A DNA stretch of 28,504 nt from Smittium culicis. Its lineage: Eukaryota; Kickxellomycota; Harpellomycetes; Harpellales; Legeriomycetaceae. The translations under genes were made by a program, and so were the position numbers. This document shows, in pieces, positions 20,464-28,504 of this stretch. Location of the stretch: positions 1 to 28,504 of the forward strand of contig LSSN01006055.1 of the NCBI GenBank assembly GCA_001970855.1, given 5' to 3'. Within the stretch, counting starts at the first letter, position 1; every line of letters starts with the position of its first letter. A model generated the notes under the pieces. It was given only the letters and a program-made list of their open reading frames with translations. It had not been told where the DNA came from and searched no databases.

Positions 20464-21997
20464 GTTCTCCATTACCCACTGCTCATCAAATTCTAGCCTT
20501 TTGGATTCGAAAATTTGGCTGAAATTTTGTCTTTTTGTTGCGTGGAAACACCAATTATTGACTAGGTGTCTTTCTTTTTTTTTTGTCTCAGAGATTTTAT
20601 TAAACATAATTTAAAAGTATACATAAAACTTTTAAAAAATATTTAATTGTTAAAAAAATACCAAAAAAATAATTTTTCATCCGACCCCTCTCCGCCGCTC
20701 TAGCAGCTCCATAGCCACTGGGAATTGGTCCAAGGCTGAAATACTATTATTAAATAAGTTTTACTAAAATAGTAACTAATAAAAAATATCTTAGAAATTC
20801 TTTGGATCAGTTGGTTATGACAGGTAACCCTTGTTATTAGCTTTTTTTTTTTTTTTAAAAAGCTCTCGCGAATAGCAGGAATCTCGAAAAACAAGGTTCA
20901 ATTTTGCGCTGATTACAGAATGATTATGTTTAATTGAATTAATGAAAATTTTGTACAAAAAAATTTCGCGAATAAAAGGAATTTTCTGAAGGTAAAATAT
21001 AAAATTTTTTTAATAGACTCACGAAAAGCGAGTTTGAATCGTATCTATACATATCAACCTATTTACAACAGATAAATAAAATAAATTTATTAACTTTATT
21101 AGCTATGAAATATTATTGTATCCAATAATAAATAATTAAAACATGATATAACCAACTATGTTTTTAAGTTAAATTAAAGAATGCTGGTTGATGAAAGGTT
21201 TAAACAAATCAGTAACACAGAATTTCCCAATAATTGAAGAAAAAAATTCGCATATATAAAAAAATAATTTGAATTTTTTTTTATCGCACGTCAAATTTTC
21301 GGGAATAACGAGAGTAAATGTATTACATGCTAGTGTAATTTAGTGTTTATTTTGTGTTTATTTGGGTGATTGATAAAAATATGTTATAAAAATTTAGTAG
21401 GTAAAAAAATAATCAATTAGGATTTAGCTTTCAAGATAAAAACATATATCATACATAATTTCTTTTTAATAAAAGATTTATAAGGTAGAAAAAGAACTCC
21501 TTCCAAAAAAATTTTTTTTGTTCACAATGACTTATAGCCATATCCATAAATAAATTAGAGCACTTATCCACCTTGTCTTGTTGTAATTCCCAAACTACCA
21601 TATTGTTTTTTTGTAAGGTTAAGGGATAAGCGTAGATTAATATACACGGTAATCTGGTAATATGAGAAAATGATAAATTAAATTATGCTTATAATTAATA
21701 ACATATAAAGTGTTTAATACTGCTATTGACAGGCTAATATATTAGCGATCACCTGAAAGTATTTAAAAATATTACAAGTAAATGTTTTTTTTCTTGGAGC
21801 CATCTATAATGTGATCTGTTTGGAGTTTCTTCGCGAGAGTCATCTGTAGAAAATTCTAGAAACCTTTGTTTCAAATGTTATTAGTTACATCAAAAATATA
21901 ACAATTAATGATTTATTCGTTGAAAAAGAAATGTGACAATCCGCAGTATAAGAGTATAAGTAACACCGGCGTAAGTCGTACTTTACACTCATTGGCT

Positions 21998-22012
21998 AAA
22001 ATCGGCGATTTT
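21998..22012. promoter_or_regulatory. Perfect 15-bp palindrome upstream of reductase 1
   Basis: AAAATCGGCGATTTT lies about 140 bases before the ATG and 45 bases before the TATA box. An inverted CCAAT box (ATTGG, 21991-21995) is right beside it. The symmetry and position suit a dimeric regulator site. This is inference. Confidence 0.35.
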
Positions 22013-22056
22013 TTATAAGCGGGGAGTAGTTTAAATTATTTCGTATAATTTTCGCA

Positions 22057-22063
22057 TATAAAA
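22057..22063 (+). promoter_or_regulatory. TATA box of aldo/keto reductase 1
   Basis: TATAAAA 90-96 bases before the ATG at 22153, followed by a pyrimidine-rich leader. The distance fits a fungal promoter. Confidence 0.6.
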
Positions 22064-22152
22064 CCACACTAACTTTCTCTTTAACAGAATCCTTACTTTG
22101 TATTCCAAACCGCCTTAATCAGTCTTCTACTTCATTTAATTAAATAAAAAAA

Positions 22153-23118
22153 ATGACCTCAATCGCTCTTTCATCAGGACACAAGATGCCACTTGTTGGT
22201 TTTGGTCTATGGAAAGTCCCAAGAAATGCATGCAAAGACACTGTAGTCCAAGCAATCAAAAGTGGATACAGACTCCTCGATTCAGCTGCTGACTATGGAA
22301 ATGAAATCGAAGTCGGTCAAGGAATCAAAGAAGCTATCGATCAAGGAATAGTTACCAGATCTGAACTATTCATCACTTCCAAGCTATGGTGCACCCATCA
22401 CCGCAAAGAACATGTCCGCTTGGCTCTTGAAAAGACTTTGTCCGATTTGGGAGTTGATTACTTGGATCTATACTTGATCCACTTCCCCATCTCAGTCAAA
22501 TACGTCCCAATCGAAGAAAGATACCCAGCTGCCTTCTTCTTTGACCCAGAGAAGAAGAGCGTTGTTATCGATCCAGTACCTTACCAAGAAACATGGCAGG
22601 CAATGGAACAAATCGCCAGCGAAGGCAAAGCTAGAAGCATTGGTGTTTCTAACCTAGGTGCAGATCTATTAATGGACGTTCTGTCTTATGCCAAGATCAA
22701 GCCAGCAGTCTTCCAAATGGAATTGCATCCATATCTATCCAGAAAACAACTCGTCGAGTTCACTCAAAAGAACGGAATTGCTATAACTGCCTACTCCTCT
22801 TTCGGAGATGCCTCATACCAAAGTATCGGAATGGTTAACCAAGGAGATAGCTTTGTTCCACTTTTGGAACACAAAGTTATTCTTGACATTGCCAAACACC
22901 ACAACGTTACTTCCGCACAAGTTTTGCTCAGATGGGCTGTTCAACAAAACATCGCTGTTATTCCTAAATCATCAAACCCAGAAAGGATTGTTCTGAACAC
23001 TCAAGTTTTCGACTTTACTTTGACTGAAAGTCAAATGAAATCAATTGATGGTCTCAACCAAAACATCCGCTTCAATGACCCTGCCAAATTCCTAAACTAT
23101 CCAATTTATGCTAACTAA
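22153..23118 (+). CDS. Aldo/keto reductase 1, xylose-reductase type (321 aa)
   Basis: Complete single-exon member of the AKR superfamily, length typical. The catalytic tetrad is at D43, Y48, K77 and H110. The cofactor-binding PKSSNPER (271-278) follows the eighth strand. IHFPI, VPIEERYP and the C-terminal RFNDP closely follow yeast NAD(P)H-dependent D-xylose reductases (AKR2 family), which turn D-xylose into xylitol in the cytosol and also reduce other aldoses and aldehydes. D47 and N308 correspond to the two residues that hydrogen-bond xylose in the Candida tenuis enzyme, and both are kept, as is W20. The ATG is preceded by an A-run and there is a TATA box about 90 bases upstream. The paralogue at 25839 lies 2.7 kb downstream in the same orientation. 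Family is certain; the true substrate is inferred. Confidence 0.95.
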   Translation: MTSIALSSGHKMPLVGFGLWKVPRNACKDTVVQAIKSGYRLLDSAADYGNEIEVGQGIKEAIDQGIVTRSELFITSKLWCTHHRKEHVRLALEKTLSDLGVDYLDLYLIHFPISVKYVPIEERYPAAFFFDPEKKSVVIDPVPYQETWQAMEQIASEGKARSIGVSNLGADLLMDVLSYAKIKPAVFQMELHPYLSRKQLVEFTQKNGIAITAYSSFGDASYQSIGMVNQGDSFVPLLEHKVILDIAKHHNVTSAQVLLRWAVQQNIAVIPKSSNPERIVLNTQVFDFTLTESQMKSIDGLNQNIRFNDPAKFLNYPIYAN

Positions 23119-25838
23119 GTTATAAGTTTTATTATTTTTGTGTATTGTGTAAATTTTTTACCATAGCTTATTTGTATCCAATGCACTTTGAGTTTAATTA
23201 AATCATTTGTATATGAACCATACCATTACATCTATGAAGCTTGTTTTTTTTTCTTGGTGTTTTTAATTATTTAATACAAACTTGCCGCTTTGAGGTCGTC
23301 TACGAAAATAAAACGTCTTGCCATAAACTACACTATATTTTATTTTACAAAGTTTCGACTTAGGAATCAACTAAAATCGATGAATTATATTTGATACTAA
23401 TCATATTTTTTACCCTTTGAATATGCGGCTAAAGACACGCCTTAAACAATATTTTAATCAGTCTTTAATTTTTGGACAAAACTAGTAAAGCTCTGATATG
23501 TAATTATAATATTGCATTAATATTAAATTATTTTGTATTAGCGTTATTACCTCCTGCCCAAATAGTAAGGCTCATACACGTCTTAGATTTTGGTGTAATT
23601 CCCTAGTGTACATGCTAACCCATTCAGATTGTTGATTATATTAAAATAATAGTCATTCTCCGTCTTTGAATTTATTTTTACTACCTCAACAAGAAATACT
23701 ATCCAATACCCCAACAAATTGAACCGGTAATTTTTGATAGTAAGTACTAATTAATAAAATTCCTGTAAAATGAGTACCCACACGATCTAAAGATGCACAT
23801 AATGTATTAAATATGATTTATATATTATTTGACTATTATCGCAATACAGCATTTTTCAGCGCATTTTAATCGATATATTTAACAAAAAAAATTTTAATCA
23901 ATTCGAACTATTTGTATCTGGATTTTTAGAAACGTGGAAAAAGCTTAATATAAACTATTATTTACAGCTTCAATCATTTAACGCCAATTTGTATGAATGA
24001 TCTTTAGAGCGGACAAGAAATTGCATTAATAACCATTTTTTTCAGTAGACTGACTAGCTTATCACGATTATTTTAACTGAATGGTATACTAAATTTGTTA
24101 AATAAATGGTTCAAAAATAAAAGGAGAAATTAAATGTAGTAAAAATCAAAATCAATAGATTATGACGCAAAAATGTAGCACGTATGATTGTATTGAAATC
24201 TCTAGCAATATAATTTTCGATTGATATAGATACAAGATTTGGAATTAAAATCATTTAAAATTGACAAATAATAAAAGCTACTAGAATCTCAGTGAAAAAT
24301 GCCTTTTTTCATTAAAGCCCTTCAATGGACAGTGAGCAATATGTTCATATACTAGGATTAGATAGCTGGAGTGATAATAACTAGCTTAGTTTTGCGACTA
24401 ATTAAAGTGGCTATCCTAAACTTCAGCAGCAGCAATTTAATTTTTCTTTTATTTACGAGGATTCTTAGCAAGGCAGATGGGGGATAAAGAGCTTAATGAT
24501 TTCCCAGGTGGTAGACTGTTTTTTAACTATCAAATGCAACCATTTGCACCCAGTATCTATATTTTAGCTCTAAAAATCATTCAATCATTCGTTTGAAGTA
24601 GAATGGAAACAAATTAATTATCTGAATATAAATATCAAGCGTATCAATAAATAAATTTTTTTAAAGGTGGTTTGATGGGAAAGGGTTAAAGGGTATTTGA
24701 TTGGACTTTGAGACAATTCTTACTTTTTCTGCTATTATGCGTATAACAAGGTGTAGCTGGGACAAAATACAAGATAATAACCAATATCTTTCAAATAGTG
24801 ATGTTTTAATAGGAATATATTAAATTACCAGTTTATAAGTGCCTACTATCCAAAGTGCCACAGCTATGTTTCATAGAAAGATATAAAAGCATCAGTAAAA
24901 TTGCGAATACTGCGATTACTAATAATTTACCAAAATTTGTCTATATAAAAAATATAATTTACCAAAATTTCTTGGCAAAATAACAAAGAGATCAAGATTC
25001 GTGATTTGCTCATTTATTGCTTATTGTATATTGCCATTGGCCAAATTTCGCGAATCAAAAGTAGATAAGAATGGCTCTATTGATCTACCCAAGGGCTTGT
25101 TGCCAGCATAATTATGTGGTTTTAAAAAAAGGAGTTAAAAAGCCTAAACCATTTTAACTCAATTGTGTGCACCAGAGTATTGTCCATTAAATCTATTTCA
25201 TTTACTAATAAAACACCAACCAGAAATTTAGCCAAGAAATTGCATGCCCTAAACTTCGCCACTTATTTATATGAGAGCATTTATGATACAAGGGACTTTT
25301 TTTTTATTAGCTATTTTATTTGGTAATGTGGATTTTATAAGTCTATTAGCTGTACAAGATCACGTATTCAATAATATATTTCTACCACTACAGAATAAAA
25401 TTAAAGCATAGCTTTATAACAAAAAGATATTATTAGTAATAGCTCAGCCCCCCGAAATATTTTCCAAACTAGGTGATTATTAGAGAAAGCGGAATATATT
25501 TTTTTCCGCCAGATGTTACATTTGATAGCAATAGCTAGGTTCAACACGATATGAGAAAATAATAATAATGATAGCTAAATTATTCCTAGGCTTAAATGGA
25601 AAATACACTACTACTAGTAGATATCAATATCCTATGTAATATCATGGAATTAAAGTAAAGTAAAATAAAAATTTAATAGAAAAAGTTCTATTTATTGAAA
25701 TAGTCTACAGTATAAATAAGAGCAGCTTTTCCCAATTTCTTATGAAGTGTATTCAGATTTGATTAATTCTACAGTTGTAATAAGAAATAAACACACACAC
25801 ACAAGTACTAGTAATAAAAAAATCAAGACTTAAAAAAA
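23119..25838. other. Intergenic between the two reductase genes
   Basis: 2.7 kb of AT-rich DNA without a supported gene. There is a weak LINE-tail-like spot at 23743-23777 and a tandem echo of AATTTACCAAAATTT near 24926-24969. The TCGCGAAT motif seen upstream of reductase 1 recurs at 25048. The last 150 bases are the promoter and leader of reductase 2, with a short (AC)n tract at about 25790-25803. Confidence 0.5.
25711..25718 (+). promoter_or_regulatory. TATA box of aldo/keto reductase 2
   Basis: TATAAATA about 120-128 bases before the ATG at 25839, in a promoter position like that of reductase 1. The leader between carries a short AC repeat and an A-run before the ATG. Confidence 0.6.
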
Positions 25839-26810
25839 ATGGAAGCAATTACATTGTCAGCAACTAATGATAAAATGCCACAGGTTGGATTTGGCACATG
25901 GAAAATCCCAAAAGAAGCATGCAAAGACGTTGTATTCCAAGCAATCAAGGAAGGATACAGACTTTTCGATTGCGCGCCAACATATGCCAACGAAGTTGAG
26001 GTAGGCCAAGGAATCAAAGAAGCCATCGATCAAGGGATAGTAAAAAGATCGGAGCTCTTCATTGTCTCAAAACTCTTTAGCACCCACCACCGCAAGGAGC
26101 ATGTAAAATTAGGAATAGAAAGAACACTTTCTGATTTGGGGTTGGAATACTTAGATTTGTATTTGATCCATGCGCCTATAGCACTTAAGCACGTCTCATT
26201 TGAAGAAAGATACCCTCCATCTCACTATTATGACACAGCTAAAAAAATAATCGTTGTTGACCAAGTCCCGCTCCATGAAACATGGGCCGCTATGGAACAA
26301 CTCGTTCACAGCGGTTTGGCAAGAAATATCGGAATATCAAATATTAACGCATCACTATTAATGGATCTTCTCTCCTACGCAAAAATCAAACCTTCTGTAC
26401 TCCAGATGGAACTTCATCCATACCTCACAAGAAAGAAACTAGTCAATTATGCAAAAAGCAAAGATATCGCCATCACCGCTTACTCTTCTTTCGGAGATAC
26501 TTCGTACCACAGTATGGGCGTTGTTGACAAAAGCAGCGGGTTTGTTCCGCTTTTGGAAAACAAAACCATTCTCAATATTGCTAATAACCACAGCGTTACC
26601 GCTGCCCAAGTTTTGATCAGATGGGCTGTTCAACAAAATATTGCTGTGATTCCTAAATCAACAAATGCTGAAAGAATGTCTTTGAATATGCAGGTATATA
26701 ACTTTGTTTTGAGCGACGAGGAAATAAAATCAATAGATGATCTAAATAATGATGTGCGATTTGTTGACCCTGATTTCTACCTAGAAGGCTATCCTTTCTA
26801 TGCAAACTGA
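25839..26810 (+). CDS. Aldo/keto reductase 2, diverged paralogue (323 aa)
   Basis: Same fold and length as the gene at 22153 and roughly 60% or more identical by eye. The tetrad D44, Y49, K78, H111 is complete and the cofactor strand reads PKSTNAER (272-279), so it should be an active NAD(P)H reductase. The substrate pocket differs. The Asp that contacts xylose is T48 (APTYA for AADYG), the C-terminal Asn is V309 (RFVDP for RFNDP), SKLW has become SKLF, and IHFP is IHAP. A tandem duplication followed by change of substrate is the simplest reading. Codons and composition resemble its neighbour, so there is no sign of separate transfer. It could reduce another aldehyde or ketone; which one cannot be told from sequence. 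Confidence 0.95.
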   Translation: MEAITLSATNDKMPQVGFGTWKIPKEACKDVVFQAIKEGYRLFDCAPTYANEVEVGQGIKEAIDQGIVKRSELFIVSKLFSTHHRKEHVKLGIERTLSDLGLEYLDLYLIHAPIALKHVSFEERYPPSHYYDTAKKIIVVDQVPLHETWAAMEQLVHSGLARNIGISNINASLLMDLLSYAKIKPSVLQMELHPYLTRKKLVNYAKSKDIAITAYSSFGDTSYHSMGVVDKSSGFVPLLENKTILNIANNHSVTAAQVLIRWAVQQNIAVIPKSTNAERMSLNMQVYNFVLSDEEIKSIDDLNNDVRFVDPDFYLEGYPFYAN

Positions 26811-27659
26811 TTATTTTAAACACCATTTAAAGGGGAATAATTGTTTGAATTTATTTATCTAACATATAAAAAAAATTAATAACTAATACAATCCAATCCA
26901 AATTAAATAAATAATTGATTTAATATAAATTAGATTATTATTCATGCATTTTATTTTTTAATATGCTCTACATGTTTTTTTATGAATCGGCTCCTTCGTT
27001 AATATTTAGCACGATTTAAATAAAAAAATCAGACTGCCAGTGTTATATATAATTATACAATCAAATTATGTATGCGTTTAGCTGATACTACTATCGAAAC
27101 AGGCTAAATAATATAATGAAATAAAATAGTACACCGGTAAATCGTACCAAAAGCATCGCCAATGGCCTAGTGTACGATAAAAATAAAATATAGTTTCTGA
27201 AAAAATTGAGAAAAAATTAATTTGGACAAATCATTTTGACAAACTTGCGGAAGACACTACTGGGAGCTGCCGATAAGTAGGAAAAACTCATCCCTAGCGA
27301 CTGTGACTATTACCCAGAGTGTGATAACTCTATACAATAGGGCGAGCCAATAGTATTATAGAATATATAAAATTTTATTTCTTATCTACTATTCACTTTT
27401 TTACGCCCTTACTAAATAAAATTGACTATAACCATCGAATGCATAGTCTATCGACTTTAACTTATTAATTCAACTTTGTTGACCTTGCCAAGAGCTACAT
27501 TTTGGTACAAGTTTGGTCTATGTAGACAAAGATCAACTATTGCAATTAAATTGTAAGTGCCCAAGTTTGGTGCACGGTTTTAATTATCCAAATCGGAAAA
27601 AAAAGTGCGCAAATCGCCGAATTTAACGAATTTGATTGTTTCGGCTAATTTGCGATAAT
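26811..27659. other. Intergenic, reductase 2 to LINE
   Basis: AT-rich 3' flank of reductase 2, becoming less AT-rich after about 27130. ATCGTAC (27141-27147) and its inverse GTACGAT (27172-27178) could form a stem with a 24-base loop. A 10-mer AAATCGCCGA at 27611 is the reverse complement of part of the palindrome at 21998-22012. No gene is seen. Confidence 0.45.
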
Positions 27660-28504
27660 ATGGCCCTACTACATAAACTGCGATCAGTGGGCATTGGGGG
27701 AAAACTCCTCAATATGATCAAGGGCATGTATGATGCGCCGAAAATCGCAGTTAGAATTGGAAATGAAGTTTCCAACCTCGCTGAATGCCTCTGTGGAGTG
27801 CGGCAAGGGTGCCCAGCCTCGCCGATACTCTTTAATTATTATATCAATGATATATTCAAGGGCGTACGAGGTGTGCGGGTGCCTGGGCTCACCTCGCGCA
27901 TACATGGACTACTACTTGCTGATGATGCCGTGCTATTGGCCGAATCATCAGACGATCTAAAAACCGCACTGAACACCATTACCGAATGGTCGGACACTTG
28001 GGAAATGGCTGTGAATGCCTCAAAGTGCGGGATAATGACGATAAGCGGGGAGTTGACCACTGATATGACCCTGCAGCGCCAAAAAGTCGACTCCACCGTC
28101 CAGTACACCTACTTGGGCTATATTATGAATAGCAAGTGGGATGTATCTGGGACGATCAAGAACAACAAGAATAAGGTCAGGAAGGCTGTATACGCTGCCT
28201 ACAGCTTCCTGAGACGGTCTGATGTGCTCACAGCACTAAAAATAAAGTTCATCAATTCGGTTCTGATGCCGATTGGATGCTACGGTAGGGAGACATTTGG
28301 CATGAGCGAAGCCAGATGCAAGCCCATACAGACAGAAATCGACAAGGCGATCCAAATGGTTGCCAGTGTCGGAAAATCAGCCGCCATGGAACGTATCAGG
28401 GATGAACTGGGCATAGCCTCAGTGTTTATGCGCACCAGCACAGCCCGTAAGCGTGCATACAATAAGTGGCCAACATCAAAAACATGGATCGCCGACCTCA
28501 TCAA
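27660..28504 (+). CDS. 5'-truncated LINE reverse transcriptase, runs off the window
   Basis: An open frame of 281 codons without a stop to the window edge, starting at ATG 27660 (previous in-frame stop 27633-27635). It opens in the middle of the domain (ALLHKLRSVGIGGKLL), then has GVRQGCPASPILF (46-58, the non-LTR RT block B) and LLLADDAVLLAE (84-95) with the catalytic Asp pair. Block D follows (WEMAVNASKCGIM), then the thumb. The block with the first catalytic Asp is missing upstream and the preceding DNA is unrelated and AT-rich. The copy was therefore probably cut short at its 5' end on insertion and is dead. The 3' end lies beyond the window. G+C is far above the neighbourhood. Such enzymes nick the target and copy their RNA there. 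Confidence 0.9.
   Translation, partial: MALLHKLRSVGIGGKLLNMIKGMYDAPKIAVRIGNEVSNLAECLCGVRQGCPASPILFNYYINDIFKGVRGVRVPGLTSRIHGLLLADDAVLLAESSDDLKTALNTITEWSDTWEMAVNASKCGIMTISGELTTDMTLQRQKVDSTVQYTYLGYIMNSKWDVSGTIKNNKNKVRKAVYAAYSFLRRSDVLTALKIKFINSVLMPIGCYGRETFGMSEARCKPIQTEIDKAIQMVASVGKSAAMERIRDELGIASVFMRTSTARKRAYNKWPTSKTWIADLI

Larger units (their letters stand above)
20464..22152. other. Intergenic, retrotransposon flank to reductase 1
   Basis: At 20464-20607 the minus strand is open for 48 codons from an ATG at 20605-20607 (MFNKISETKKK...) until the LTR interrupts it. It may be the other half of the debris at 14161-15108, but I cannot identify it. A small GC-richer patch lies at about 20680-20740. 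Two near-identical 17-mers beginning TCGCGAATA occur exactly 100 bases apart (20866 and 20966). The right end is the promoter region of the reductase at 22153. No intact gene is seen. Confidence 0.45.

Noticed and set aside
20260..20607. 115-codon minus-strand frame as a gene
   Set aside because: Most of it is LTR sequence and a poly-Ile run from the AAT array; only the first 48 codons lie outside the LTR.
27730..27960. Short plus- and minus-strand frames overlapping the LINE
   Set aside because: They are shadows of the 281-codon reverse-transcriptase frame starting at 27660.
1..28504. CRISPR array, bacterial operon signals, rRNA or tRNA genes
   Set aside because: No spaced repeats, no Shine-Dalgarno-type spacing and no tRNA T-arm with a foldable cloverleaf were seen; the genes are eukaryotic in form.

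Overview
The window looks like nuclear DNA of an AT-rich eukaryote, most likely a fungus. It has a GTAAGT...TAG intron of 106 nt, a mitochondrial-type ABC half-transporter, two fungal xylose-reductase-type aldo/keto reductases, a fungal-style Ty3/Gypsy retrotransposon and pieces of a non-LTR retrotransposon (LINE). The very low GC and the mix of gene types would suit an early-diverging lineage such as the insect-gut Kickxellomycotina (Harpellales). That placement is inference, not something the sequence proves.

Layout. 1-503: 3' end of a LINE with poly-A tail. 1198-3712 (+): intron-containing ABC transporter of the ABCB10/Mdl1 type. 4098-4700 and 5795-6517 (both -): two small secreted cysteine-rich proteins that are paralogues with an almost invariant cysteine spacing and no family I recognise; between them lies a 36-bp LINE insertion flanked by an 11-bp target duplication. 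About 7560-11400 (-): a long, badly decayed reading frame whose landmarks recall a negative-strand RNA virus L polymerase. 11401-14160: extremely AT-rich, no gene seen. 15109-20463 (-): a near full-length but dead Ty3/Gypsy element with two LTRs, PBS, PPT, gag, PR, RT, RNase H and integrase. 22153-23118 and 25839-26810 (both +): tandem aldo/keto reductase paralogues. 27660-28504 (+): a 5'-truncated LINE reverse transcriptase that stays open to the window edge.

How it fits together. Intact genes sit in three islands (ABC transporter, secreted pair, reductase pair), separated by mobile-element debris. LINE pieces occur at both edges and as a micro-insertion, so target-primed reverse transcription has been active here. 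That same machinery could explain the virus-like pseudogene. The two strongest leads are the secreted C-x21-CC-x7-C / C-x17-CC-x7-C family and the decayed L-like frame. A third is the reductase pair, where one copy keeps the xylose-contacting residues and the other has lost them.
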